Assembly: GCF_947654275.1 (NCBI RefSeq)
Contig: NZ_CANTJS010000031.1
Span: forward strand, 1-35,908
DNA length: 35,908 nucleotides
Direction: 5' to 3'
Origin: an uncultured Oscillibacter sp.
Lineage (GTDB): Bacteria; Bacillota; Clostridia; Oscillospirales; Oscillospiraceae
A program made the translations under genes and the position numbers. Within the stretch, counting starts at the first letter, position 1. The number at the start of each line of letters is the position of its first letter. The notes beneath the pieces were generated by a model, which saw nothing but the letters and a program-made list of their open reading frames with translations, searched no databases and was not told the origin of the DNA. Below are positions 23,954 to 31,708 of the stretch, in pieces.

Positions 23954-25811
23954 GGCCGGCTGCCTCCCGCACCGCTGCGGCGATGCCGGCGGCGTCCAGT
24001 TCAAATCTGTGTTCCAGCTGGGCCACCGTTCCCTCCAGCGCGAAGGTCCTGCCCAGGTTTTTCAGGATGAGTTGTTTCGGGGCCCTGCCGCCCTCCGCCA
24101 GAAGGGCGGCAACCCGCTGGCCCACACAGCCCGCGCCAAAGGAGTCCTCCGCAGCCAGCAGGATGTCCGGCGCCTCCGCCGTGTCAAAAAACGGCCTGAA
24201 CATCTCAAAGTCCAGAGGCGCGATGCGGTTCAGCTTCAAAACCTCCGCCTCGATTCCCTCCGCCGCCAGCAGCTCCGCCGCCGCCAGGGCCTCGTTTACC
24301 AAAACGCCGTATGTCAGCAGCGACGCGTCCCGCCCCTCCCGAAGACGGACCAGGGGCTCCGCCGACGTATCCCCCTGAAAGGCCCCTTCTCCCCCTCTGG
24401 GGTAGCGGATGGCCACAGGGCCGGAAAGCTCAAAAAGCGCCTGGCGCAGCATGGTCCGCAGCTCCGCGAAGCTGGCCGGGCACAGAACTGTGAAGCCGGG
24501 AATCTGGGGCAGGAACAGCGCGTCGAAGCAGCCGTGATGGGTCTTGCCGTCGGCTCCCACCAGACCCGCCCGGTCCACCCCCAGCACCACGTGCAGCCTC
24601 TCCAGGGCCGCGTCGTGAATCAGCATGTCATAGCCCCGCTGCAAAAAGGTGGAATACACCGCGAACACCGGAATCATCCCCTGAGCCGCCAGCCCCGCCG
24701 CCATGGAGACGCCGCAGCCCTCGGCAATGCCCACGTCAAAAAAGCGCTCCGGAAAGGATTTGGCAAAGCCGGAGAGGCCCGTACCGTCCGCCATTGCGGC
24801 GGTAACGGCGCATATGCGTCCGTCCGTCCCGGCGCAGTCCGCCAGGGCCCGTCCGAACACAGAGGAAAAACTCTCCTCCCCCGTCTTTTTCAAAAGCCCC
24901 GTTTCGGGGTCAAAGGGCCCCACGCCGTGGTACATATCCGGGTTCCGCTCCGCAAAGGCGCAGCCCCTGCCCTTCACGGTGTTCACATGGACCACCACCG
25001 GACAGCGCAGCTCCCGGGCCCACTCCAGCACGTCGCACAGCCGGGGCAGGTCGTGGCCGTCGATGGGGCCCAGATAGGTAAAGCCCATGTCCTCAAACAG
25101 GGTGCTGCCGGGCCAGAGGACTTTTTTCAGAGAGGACTTCAGCCGGTGGTTGAACCGGTATATGGGATTTTTCATGGGCCGCCGTCCAAAGAGGCTCCGA
25201 TACCACTTTTTAAAGTGGTAGTAAACCGGCTTGGACCGCAGCCGCGCCAGATGAGAGGACATGGCCCCCACATTCTGGTTGATGGACATGCCGTTGTCGT
25301 TCAGAATGACAACCAGCGGTTCGCCGGAGGCTCCGGCATTGTTCAGGCCCTCATAGGCCAGCCCGCCGGTGAGGGCTCCATCGCCAATCAGGGCCAGAAC
25401 GTTATAATCCTCTTTTGCCAGCGTCCGGGCCCGGGCCATGCCCAGGGCCACCGCCACGGAGTTGGAGGCGTGGCCCGCGATAAAAGCGTCATGGACGCTC
25501 TCATAGGGCTTGGGAAAGCCCGAGAGGCCGTCCAGCTGCCGGAGGGTGGAAAAGGCCTCCCGCCGTCCGGTGAGAATCTTATGCACATAGCACTGGTGTC
25601 CCACATCGAAAACCAGCCGGTCCCGCTCCGTGTCAAACACCCGGTGAATCGCCACCGTCAGCTCAACCGCCCCCAGATTGGAGGCCAGATGTCCGCCGGT
25701 CCCGGAAATGCCGCCCACAAGAAAATCCCGCAACTCCTGGCAGAGCTGGGGAAGCTGGCCGGCAGGCAGGGCCCGGACATCGGCGGGAGAATGAATGGAC
25801 TCCAGCAGCAC
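23940..25811 (-). CDS. dxs: 1-Deoxy-D-xylulose-5-phosphate synthase
   Basis: Enzyme of 623 residues that makes DXP from pyruvate and glyceraldehyde-3-phosphate, the first step of non-mevalonate isoprenoid synthesis. Motifs: GGHLASNLGAVELT near the N-terminus, the thiamine diphosphate motif GDGALTGGLAYEGLNN, DRAGLVGADGKTHHG in the Pyr domain and RYPRGG. The start is GTG at 25811 behind GAGGAGG with good spacing. It lies between oapA and tlyA, the order described for OLE-containing Firmicutes. Confidence 0.96.
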   Translation of the reverse strand: MLLESIHSPADVRALPAGQLPQLCQELRDFLVGGISGTGGHLASNLGAVELTVAIHRVFDTERDRLVFDVGHQCYVHKILTGRREAFSTLRQLDGLSGFPKPYESVHDAFIAGHASNSVAVALGMARARTLAKEDYNVLALIGDGALTGGLAYEGLNNAGASGEPLVVILNDNGMSINQNVGAMSSHLARLRSKPVYYHFKKWYRSLFGRRPMKNPIYRFNHRLKSSLKKVLWPGSTLFEDMGFTYLGPIDGHDLPRLCDVLEWARELRCPVVVHVNTVKGRGCAFAERNPDMYHGVGPFDPETGLLKKTGEESFSSVFGRALADCAGTDGRICAVTAAMADGTGLSGFAKSFPERFFDVGIAEGCGVSMAAGLAAQGMIPVFAVYSTFLQRGYDMLIHDAALERLHVVLGVDRAGLVGADGKTHHGCFDALFLPQIPGFTVLCPASFAELRTMLRQALFELSGPVAIRYPRGGEGAFQGDTSAEPLVRLREGRDASLLTYGVLVNEALAAAELLAAEGIEAEVLKLNRIAPLDFEMFRPFFDTAEAPDILLAAEDSFGAGCVGQRVAALLAEGGRAPKQLILKNLGRTFALEGTVAQLEHRFELDAAGIAAAVREAAGHGRG

Positions 25812-25857
25812 GGCACGCCTCCTCTCTCACTTGAAAGAAATTCCGCAGGGCCTGCCG

Positions 25858-25912
25858 GGGGCGCCCTTCCGCCCCCTCTCATCCTGCCCCGACCGCTCCG
25901 GGGCGCCCTTCC
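25858..25912. repeat. Two direct repeats of GGGGCGCCCTTCC in the oapA-dxs gap
   Basis: The 13-base motif occurs at 25858-25870 and 25900-25912; each copy contains the palindrome GGGCGCCC. They lie in the 121-bp gap between the oapA stop and dxs start and could fold into small hairpins in the mRNA. The role is unknown. Confidence 0.4.
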
Positions 25913-25932
25913 GGTCCCTTCTTCACGCCCCG

Positions 25933-26490
25933 CTATTTGCGGAGAAACACATGTAATAACCGGCCGGCCCAGTAAACGACCTTTGTACTCTTCTTGATGG
26001 CAACCGTTTTGCCCAGGGCCTTTCCGCCGATGGTCAGGCCGGAAATCAGCGCCGTGACCCCTACGGAAAACAGCACCGTCCGCATATTCAGCGCCTGCTG
26101 AAGCTGGGTCACAATCACCGCTCCCGTCGCGCCGCTGACAATGCCGCAGATGTCGCCCACCACGTCGTTGCAGACGCTGGACACCCGTCCCGCATTCCGC
26201 AGGAGCATCAGGGCCTCCCTGGCGCCCTTTTCCTTGTGGGAGGCCATGGAGTGAAAGGGCTTGGGGTCCGCCGCGGTGACGGCCACACCCACAATGTCAA
26301 ACAGGATGCCCACGCTGATAAACAAAACCAAAATCAAAAGCGCGGCGGCCATCCCGGCGCCGCTGAGCATCGTTTCCGACGCCAGGCTCAGCACCGCGGA
26401 CAGGGCCACCGCCATGAGAAAGACCGTAAAGGCCCACCGGTATTGGCCGGACGTTTTTTTCTCTCCCTTGGGAGTCTGCTTCTTTTTCAA
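25933..26490 (-). CDS. oapA: Four-helix membrane protein, likely OLE-associated protein OapA
   Basis: Protein of 185 residues with a basic start (KKKQTPKGEKK) and four predicted membrane spans at about residues 20-43, 48-76, 115-138 and 143-165. The loop before span three is distinctive (PKPFHSMASHKEKGAREALM, then RNAGRVSSVCNDVVGDICG). In Bacillus halodurans, OapA is a four-span protein encoded directly between OLE RNA and dxs, which is exactly this position. OapA binds OLE RNA and holds it at the membrane. The start is TTG at 26490 behind CTGGAGG (11-base spacing); no ATG fits better. A distant likeness to CNNM-type membrane domains is possible. Confidence 0.75.
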   Translation of the reverse strand: MKKKQTPKGEKKTSGQYRWAFTVFLMAVALSAVLSLASETMLSGAGMAAALLILVLFISVGILFDIVGVAVTAADPKPFHSMASHKEKGAREALMLLRNAGRVSSVCNDVVGDICGIVSGATGAVIVTQLQQALNMRTVLFSVGVTALISGLTIGGKALGKTVAIKKSTKVVYWAGRLLHVFLRK

Positions 26491-26689
26491 ACTTAAAAAA
26501 ACCTCCAGATAAACGCAGTGAATCGGGGCTTGAAGAACCGCGGATGCTCCAAAAGACCTCCATCGGTTCGGACTGTCCGCTGTCTCCCGGCTTCTCTCCG
26601 AGCATGGAGACAGACCCGGCAAAGACTGCACCGGCAGAAGAAGAGCCCCCTTTTCCGGCTCCCCTTCCCCGGATATTTGTCATCATAAA
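26491..26689. other. Leader between the OLE RNA and oapA
   Basis: About 200 bases with no gene. It begins after the 3' arm of the OLE RNA with a CTTTTATG run and ends in the oapA ribosome binding site. It includes possible short hairpins (GAGACAG and CTGTCTC-like arms) but nothing I can assign. Confidence 0.5.
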
Positions 26690-27356
26690 AGCGCTAAGCC
26701 GGCGGCGGCAGAAAAAGTAAATCTTACGGCTTAGGTACGGGCTGGATTTCCCCGGAGCACACCCCTCGTTGCCGATGGAGGCGGTTCCCCTTTCAGCGCT
26801 CCGGCGCGGCGTCGCCTGTCCGCGCTGCCCGATTGCCACTTAGTCCGCACTGCAATCCCTTTTCTGCCCGGTTAGGACAGCCTAGGTGTTTTCCACCACA
26901 GTCCAACCGTTTCTTTAGCCTCTTTTGCAGAACGGGTTTCAAGGGGCGATCGTGGATCTCCCGCTCTGGCCGGAGCTGGACCGCCACGTAGATCCCCCAT
27001 CCACCCGCCCCACGCAAGGCAGGCTACGTCTGCACACAGCGTTACGGCCCCGGAGGACCGATGCACCGCATTGCAGGTTCATAATCTGCTTCGTACACGG
27101 GCCGAAAATACCACAGTGGGAGTACGTCCATGCACAAGAACAGGTCTCCACGAAAACAGGGTCGGATTGACCATGCCATTGGAAAACGCCCTGAATCCGC
27201 AAGCGCGCCCAAAGAACGCGCTTCCCCCCAGCACCCACCCAAAACTGGGCGTATCAAGCAGGCACCACGGGTTTCATCGGTATGCCCTTCAGAGGATTTT
27301 TAGGCCCTCCTTCGGAAACGGCAGATCTGACTAGAATACTGCGCCGCCGCTTAGCG
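26690..27356 (-). ncRNA. ole: OLE RNA (ornate, large, extremophilic) candidate
   Basis: A stretch of about 665 bases with no credible protein frame and a good promoter at one end, placed directly upstream of a four-span membrane protein gene and dxs. OLE RNA is known at this site (OLE-oapA-dxs-tlyA-argR-recN) and has a length of about 600 bases. The 5' segment CGCTAAGCGGCGGCGCAG (27339-27356) can pair with the 3' segment at 26692-26711 over about 18 bp with two one-base bulges, closing the whole RNA. Internal hairpins such as AAGCGCG/CGCGCTT (27205-27222) are visible. I see no RNase P, tmRNA or 6S hallmarks. OLE ribonucleoproteins sit at the membrane and affect tolerance to cold, alcohols and Mg2+. 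Confidence 0.85.
26694..26734 (-). promoter_or_regulatory. Alternative 3' hairpin of the OLE RNA
   Basis: CTAAGCCG (26694-26701) is the exact complement of CGGCTTAG (26727-26734). On the minus strand the stem is followed by CGCTTTTATG, a weak terminator-like tail. The same downstream arm is needed for pairing with the RNA's 5' end, so the two structures exclude each other. A switch or a partial terminator ahead of oapA is possible. Confidence 0.45.
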
Positions 27357-27361
27357 AAGAC

Positions 27362-27390
27362 AGTATAGCATATCTTCGCTGAATATACAA
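27362..27390 (-). promoter_or_regulatory. Sigma-A promoter of the OLE RNA
   Basis: Minus-strand TTGTAT (27385-27390) and TATACT (27362-27367) are 17 bases apart, with an extended TGC before the -10 box and an AT-rich upstream region. Transcription would start near 27355, at the first base of the arm that pairs with the RNA's 3' end. Confidence 0.75.
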
Positions 27391-27485
27391 TATATACCGC
27401 ATATAAATTTTTTGTGAATATTTATTAAGAACCTGTATTCATAGCCGGGGGATGCTGGATGAGCGGGAATTTTTTTGTCAGACAA

Positions 27486-27529
27486 GGCGATTTCCCTTGC
27501 AATCCGTCAGGATTGCAAGGGAAATCGCC
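27486..27529. repeat. Perfect 20-bp inverted repeat between rluB and the OLE promoter
   Basis: GGCGATTTCCCTTGCAATCC (27486-27505) is exactly complementary to 27510-27529, with loop GTCA. On the minus strand only TTGTC follows, so it is a poor intrinsic terminator by sequence, although its position 100 bp after rluB suits a transcription boundary. The rest of the 270-bp gap shows no gene. Confidence 0.6.
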
Positions 27530-27632
27530 GCAGTGTGGCGGGAAAACGACCGTTCAGGCAGCGTTCAGCGGTTGTAAATACAGATTCTAAGTACCCGGTC
27601 CATGCCGCGCGGAAAACACGCCGGTCTCCGCC

Positions 27633-28337
27633 TCAGCTCCGCAGGGACTCCAGTTCCGCCTCCGTCAGGCGGCGCCACTTTCCCGGGGGAAGGCTCCCCA
27701 GCTCCAGACTGTGCTCCCGCACCCGGCGGAGCCGCTCCACCGTCAGCCCGCAGGCCGCGCACATGCGGCGGACCTGACGGTTCTTCCCCTCGTGGATGGT
27801 GACGGCCAGCACCGCCGTCTCCCCGCTCCGGCGCAGGACCTCCACCCGGGCGGGGCGGATGGGCTCCCCCTCCAGGTCCCGCAGAGCGGCCAGGCGCTCC
27901 GCCGCGCCGTCCAGCGCTCCCCGCACCCGGACATGATAGGTTTTTTCCGCCTCCCTGCCGGGGTGGGTCAGCCGCTGGGCCAGCGCTCCATCGTTGGTCA
28001 TCAGCAGCAGTCCTTCGGAATCCAGGTCCAGCCGCCCCACAGGATAGACCCGCACGCCGCAGTCCCGCACCAGGTCCGCCGCCGTCTTCCGGCCCTTCTC
28101 GTCGGAGAGGGTGGTCACATAGCCCCGGGGCTTGTTCAGCAGCAGGCAGATTTTTTCCGGCTCCCTGGGAAGGGGCCTCCCGTCCAGCCGGATATCGTCC
28201 CGCTCCGGGTCCGCCCGGTCCCCCAGCCGGGCGGGGGTCCCGTTGACCGTCACCCGTCCGGCGGTGATGCGGCTCTCCGCCGCCCGCCGGGAACAGACCC
28301 CGGCGGCAGAGAGAAGTTTTTGCAGGCGTTCTTCCAT
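27633..28337 (-). CDS. rluB: RsuA/RluB-family rRNA pseudouridine synthase
   Basis: Enzyme of 234 residues that converts a uridine in ribosomal RNA to pseudouridine. An N-terminal S4 domain (ERLQKLLSAAGVCSRRAAES) precedes the catalytic domain, whose motif VGRLDLDSEGLLLMTNDG carries the catalytic Asp. NKPRGYVTTLSD and GKNRQVRRMCAACG are further family marks. The ATG has GAGGAGAG upstream. It lies 45 bp after dacF and is probably co-transcribed. RluB (23S U2605) is the likeliest member; RsuA cannot be excluded. Confidence 0.9.
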   Translation of the reverse strand: MEERLQKLLSAAGVCSRRAAESRITAGRVTVNGTPARLGDRADPERDDIRLDGRPLPREPEKICLLLNKPRGYVTTLSDEKGRKTAADLVRDCGVRVYPVGRLDLDSEGLLLMTNDGALAQRLTHPGREAEKTYHVRVRGALDGAAERLAALRDLEGEPIRPARVEVLRRSGETAVLAVTIHEGKNRQVRRMCAACGLTVERLRRVREHSLELGSLPPGKWRRLTEAELESLRS

Positions 28338-28382
28338 AACTCTCCTCTTTTCACAGCAGGGGGCCGCCGTCTCTGACGCCGT

Positions 28383-29468
28383 TTAGCGAAAGCCCCGCAG
28401 CACGCCCATGGCGGAGGCCACCACCGGCAGCACCGTTTCGCCGCAGAGCAGGTCCACCCGGCCCACCTCCTGGCCGTTCAGGGTAAATACCGCCTGCCCC
28501 GCCCTGGTTCCGGCTGTCACGGGGGCCGACAGGTCCCGGAACAGCTCCAGGGAGGTCTCCAGCCGCTCCCCCTCCGCCAGAGGCCAGGAAAAGCTGTCCG
28601 CCGCCACCAGAGGCACGGAATCGCTCATGCCCCCGGCCACCGCCGCCCGGCCCAGCTCACGGCCCAGAATCGCCGGGCGCTGTGCAGGATAGGCGGAAAA
28701 ACCATACTCAAAGAGGCTCTGATGGTCCGCCCAGTCGTTGCCGTCCTGGAGCGTCACTGCTGCCAGACGCTGGCCGTTCCGCTCCGCACAGCTCACCAGA
28801 GTCCGGCCCGCCGCTCTGGTATAGCCGGTTTTCAGACCCAGGCAGCCGTCCATCATGCTCAGCAGCTTATTGTGATTCGTCATGGTCCGCCCGCCGATGG
28901 TGATGCTGCGGGTGGAGGCGATGCGGAGCACGGTTTCATTCTCCAGCGCCGCGCAGGCCAGCACCGCCATGTCCCGGGCGGTGGAATAGTGCTTCTCATC
29001 GTCCAGGCCGTTGGGATTGGCAAAGGATGAGTGGTCCATCCCCAGCTCCCGGGCGGTCTCGTTCATCCGCTTCACAAAGCCCTGGACGCTGCCCCCCACA
29101 TGCTCCGCGACGGCCACGGCGGCGTCGTTGCCGGAGCAGAGCATCAGCCCGTAAAGCAGCGTTTCCAGGGTCAGCTCCTCCCCTTCCTTCAGGTACATGG
29201 AGGACCCCTCGGTATAGGCGGCTTCCCGGCTCACCGTCACGGTGTCCGACAGGTTGCCGTCCCGGACCGCCACCAGGGCTGTCATAATCTTGGTGGTGCT
29301 GGCAATCAGCATTTTCGCATCGGCGTTCTGCTCATAGAGCACCCGGCCGCTGTCCACGTCCATCAAAATGGCGGAGGCGGCGGACGTGCCCACACCCTCC
29401 GCCCGGCCGGGCAGCAGGCTCAGCAGCGCCAGACCGGCCAGAGCGAAGGAGAAAAAACGTTTCGGCAA
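28383..29468 (-). CDS. dacF: D-alanyl-D-alanine carboxypeptidase, sporulation DacF type
   Basis: Penicillin-binding protein of 361 residues that trims the terminal D-Ala of peptidoglycan stems outside the membrane. A signal peptide (residues 1-24) precedes the S11 peptidase domain with SxxK as STTKIMT (about 57-63), SxN as SGN (about 111-113) and KTG as LKTGYT (about 212). A PBP5-type C-terminal beta domain follows; its amphipathic tail is short. The start is TTG at 29468 behind GAGGTGA. A sigma-F/G-like promoter upstream supports DacF, a forespore enzyme in B. subtilis. Confidence 0.9.
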   Translation of the reverse strand: MPKRFFSFALAGLALLSLLPGRAEGVGTSAASAILMDVDSGRVLYEQNADAKMLIASTTKIMTALVAVRDGNLSDTVTVSREAAYTEGSSMYLKEGEELTLETLLYGLMLCSGNDAAVAVAEHVGGSVQGFVKRMNETARELGMDHSSFANPNGLDDEKHYSTARDMAVLACAALENETVLRIASTRSITIGGRTMTNHNKLLSMMDGCLGLKTGYTRAAGRTLVSCAERNGQRLAAVTLQDGNDWADHQSLFEYGFSAYPAQRPAILGRELGRAAVAGGMSDSVPLVAADSFSWPLAEGERLETSLELFRDLSAPVTAGTRAGQAVFTLNGQEVGRVDLLCGETVLPVVASAMGVLRGFR

Positions 29469-29500
29469 GGATCATCACCTCAATCGGTCAAAAGTGATGA

Positions 29501-29531
29501 TAGTATGCCCAAAGCTCCGGCAAAGTATTTG
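29501..29531 (-). promoter_or_regulatory. Forespore (sigma-G/F-type) promoter of dacF
   Basis: Minus-strand CATACTA (29501-29507) equals the sigma-G -10 consensus. CAAATA (29526-29531) lies 18 bases upstream, one change from the TGAATA-like -35 element. No sigma-A -35 fits. B. subtilis dacF is read by sigma-F and sigma-G, so the match agrees with known biology. Confidence 0.6.
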
Positions 29532-29550
29532 ACGCCTCCGGCCCTGCTTG

Positions 29551-29573
29551 AAAAATGCCGGAACGCCTCCGGC
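29551..29573 (-). terminator. Terminator after ytfJ
   Basis: On the minus strand GCCGGA, loop GGCGT and TCCGGC are followed by ATTTTTC. It lies 117 bp after the ytfJ stop codon and just upstream of the dacF promoter, closing the M50-scpAB-DUF2953-ytfJ operon. Confidence 0.75.
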
Positions 29574-29689
29574 GGCCTTTTTTCCTTCAAGAAGAGCGCC
29601 GTGCTCCAAAGGCGAGCCGTGTCCGGACGCGCAGGCGGCGGAGGCCGCTTCACCCGGCGGCATGGCTCCGGAAAATTTCTCCCCCGGCG

Positions 29690-30097
29690 TCAAAGCAGCT
29701 CCGGGTCCTTCTCCTTCGCCTTTTTGTCAAAATAGTTCTCCACCTTGTCCATCACGTCCGGCACCATCTCCACAATCCGGTCAAAGGTGGTCACAGGCGG
29801 CGCCGCCACCGGCAGCACCCGGGTCACGCCGTCCTTGATGACCAGAAAGGCCACCGGGTCAATCTTCACTCCCGCCGCGCCGCCGCCGCCGAACTGGTGG
29901 GGCTGCGCCTTGCCATAATCCCCGCCGCCGGTGCCGAAGCCGAAGCTGACCCTGGAAATAGGAATCAGGGTCACGCCGTCGGGAGTGGTGATGGGCTGGC
30001 CCACGATGGTGTTGGTGTCCACCATTTCGTGGATTTTTTCCATTGTGGAGCGCATCAGGTCATTGACTTTTCCCCTGCTGTCCATAGTATTGTCCAT
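29690..30097 (-). CDS. ytfJ: YtfJ/GerW-family sporulation protein
   Basis: Protein of 135 residues. The family core is clear: IVGQPITTPDGVTLIPISRV followed by SFGFGTGGGDYGK, a Gly-rich stretch (FGGGGAAGVKIDPVAFLVI) and a C-terminal helix with DKVENYFDKK. The B. subtilis homologue is made in the forespore and helps with germination in response to L-alanine. Two ATGs compete; the one at 30097 has AAAGGA at 8-base spacing, whereas the one at 30106 directly abuts it. It follows the DUF2953 gene in a conserved pair. Confidence 0.92.
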   Translation of the reverse strand: MDNTMDSRGKVNDLMRSTMEKIHEMVDTNTIVGQPITTPDGVTLIPISRVSFGFGTGGGDYGKAQPHQFGGGGAAGVKIDPVAFLVIKDGVTRVLPVAAPPVTTFDRIVEMVPDVMDKVENYFDKKAKEKDPELL

Positions 30098-30356
30098 TCT
30101 GTCCATCCTTTCTTGTTCAAAGCCTTCCGATTATTTCCGCTCTGGCTTGATGCTTTTATGGTCTGCGAGCTGTGTCCGTTCCCAAGGGAACCGGCTTACC
30201 CGCCTAACCGCCGGGGTCTCTCCGCGCCCTCTTCCGGTCCGCCGCCCAGGAAAATACCGCTCTTCCGGCTCCCGCCGGGGTCCGATCCTTAATTTTGTTC
30301 AGGAATGCGCCGCAGGGTCCCGGGGTTCCACTGGACTGTCTCCCGGGGGAGCGGCT
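30098..30356. other. Gap between ytfJ and the DUF2953 gene
   Basis: About 260 bases with no convincing gene. Small frames here show no family pattern. It may contain a separate ytfJ promoter, but no clear sigma-A or sigma-F site can be assigned. Confidence 0.4.
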
Positions 30357-31058
30357 TCATGCGGCGTCCGTCGTTTTTTCGTCCCCTCCGGCGGGTTTCG
30401 TCTCACTGACGGGGTTCGCCGCGGCCCGCTTCCGGCTCCGCCGCCAGAAGCGCCAGAGCCAGCCCAGGGCCGGGACCATCAAGCCGAAACCCAGGGCCAG
30501 CAGGGTTCCAATCCGGAAGGTGACACCTACATCCCCCTCCGCCTCCGTGCCGGCGGCGTCAAAGTCCACCCCTGTGTGGATGGAGGGCTCGGGAATGTCC
30601 ATCAGCCTTTCCAGAACGGGCATCCCGTTCCAGACAGCCGTCTGCGCCCGGCCATAGTTCTCCGCCGCCGCCGCGGGGTCCTCCCGTCCCCCCAGGGTCA
30701 GGGAAAGGCGGAAGGGGTGGAGCCGGATACCCCGTCCAATGCGCCGCAGCGCCCGCCCCAGGGCGGGGAACAGGGTGCGCAGGCCGTCCTTGATATCCTC
30801 CGGCTCAAGGGGGAGTTTTTTCTTTTTTGGGCCGGGCTTCTCCGGAGGCTTCTTCTTTTTTTTCCGCGCTTTTTTCTCTTTCTCCGGCTTCTCCTGACCC
30901 GCCCGCTTTTTCCCGGGCAGGATATGCAGGCGCAGAGGCCCCAGCCGGACGTCCAGCCGCAGCGGCATCCCGCCGCCAAAGGCCGCTTCCACCCCCACCC
31001 GGGTCAGGCACAGCAGTGCCAGCAGCACGCACACAGACAGCAGAATCCACCGCCACAT
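30357..31058 (-). CDS. DUF2953 membrane protein
   Basis: Protein of 233 residues. An N-terminal membrane span (residues 4-20) is followed by a beta-rich segment, a very basic linker of Lys, Glu and Pro (about 50-80), the DUF2953 core (IHTGVDFDAAGTEAEGDVGV) and a second span near GTLLALGFGLMVPALGWLW. It has the usual position next to ytfJ, which suggests a role in sporulation or the envelope. No enzymatic function is known. The ATG at 31058 has GGGGGAA upstream; longer frames overlap scpB. Confidence 0.75.
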   Translation of the reverse strand: MWRWILLSVCVLLALLCLTRVGVEAAFGGGMPLRLDVRLGPLRLHILPGKKRAGQEKPEKEKKARKKKKKPPEKPGPKKKKLPLEPEDIKDGLRTLFPALGRALRRIGRGIRLHPFRLSLTLGGREDPAAAAENYGRAQTAVWNGMPVLERLMDIPEPSIHTGVDFDAAGTEAEGDVGVTFRIGTLLALGFGLMVPALGWLWRFWRRSRKRAAANPVSETKPAGGDEKTTDAA

Positions 31059-31096
31059 AAGGCGCTTCCCCCTTCCTGCTTTTCCAGCCGCTCTCT

Positions 31097-31702
31097 TCAG
31101 CGTTCCTCTTCGCTTCCTCCCGGACTGCCGCCGTCCTCTCCGCCTTCCGCCGCCCCGCCGCTGCCGTCCAGGCGCATCTGCTCCCCGCCGCCCAGACCGG
31201 TCAGCTCCGGCAGCTCGTCCAGGCTGGTCAAATGAAAGGCCCGCAGAAAGGTCTTTGTGGTGCGGTACAGCCGGGGCCGCCCCGGCACCTGGAGCCGGCC
31301 GCACTCCTCAATCAGCTTCCGGTTCAGAAGAAGCCCGACGGTGTAGCTGCTGTCCACCCCCCGGATCTGGTCCACATACGCCCGGGTGGTGGGCTGGTAA
31401 TAGGCGATGATAGTCAAAACCTCCAGCGCCGGCTGGCTGAGCTTGGCGGGCTTCCGAATCTCAAAGGCCCGGCGGATGGCGCCGGCGTGCTCCGGCGCGG
31501 AGCACAGCTGCCAGCTGTCCTCCATCTGTACCAGACGGATGCCCCGGCGCTCATAGGCGTAGAGGTCCCGCAGGTCATGCAGGGCCCGCTCCACCGCCGG
31601 CCGGGCCAGGTCCAGGGCCATGCAGATGCGCTTTTCCTGCACCGGCTCGCCGGAGGCGAACAAAATCGCCTCTACAGCGGACTCGATTTCCTTTCTCTCC
31701 AT
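31097..31702 (-). CDS. scpB: Segregation and condensation protein B
   Basis: Kleisin-partner of 201 residues. It has two winged-helix domains (IESAVEAILFASGEPV at the start; LSQPALEVLTIIAYYQPTTR in the second) and GRLQVPGRPRLYRTT near the end of the core. With ScpA and SMC it forms the condensin complex that compacts and separates chromosomes. About 30 Gly/Glu/Ser-rich residues extend the C-terminus. It begins 6 bp after scpA. Confidence 0.95.
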   Translation of the reverse strand: MERKEIESAVEAILFASGEPVQEKRICMALDLARPAVERALHDLRDLYAYERRGIRLVQMEDSWQLCSAPEHAGAIRRAFEIRKPAKLSQPALEVLTIIAYYQPTTRAYVDQIRGVDSSYTVGLLLNRKLIEECGRLQVPGRPRLYRTTKTFLRAFHLTSLDELPELTGLGGGEQMRLDGSGGAAEGGEDGGSPGGSEEER

Positions 31703-31708
31703 CTCTGC

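Noticed and set aside
23784-25997. Long open frame of 737 codons on the plus strand
   Set aside because: It lies antisense to dxs and tlyA, which are well-supported genes; the composition is that of a shadow frame.
26690-27356. RNase P RNA, tmRNA or 6S RNA as explanation of the non-coding block
   Set aside because: None of the RNase P core motifs (GAGGAAAGTC, ACAGAA), a tmRNA tag frame or a 6S-like bubble is visible, and the synteny is that of OLE.
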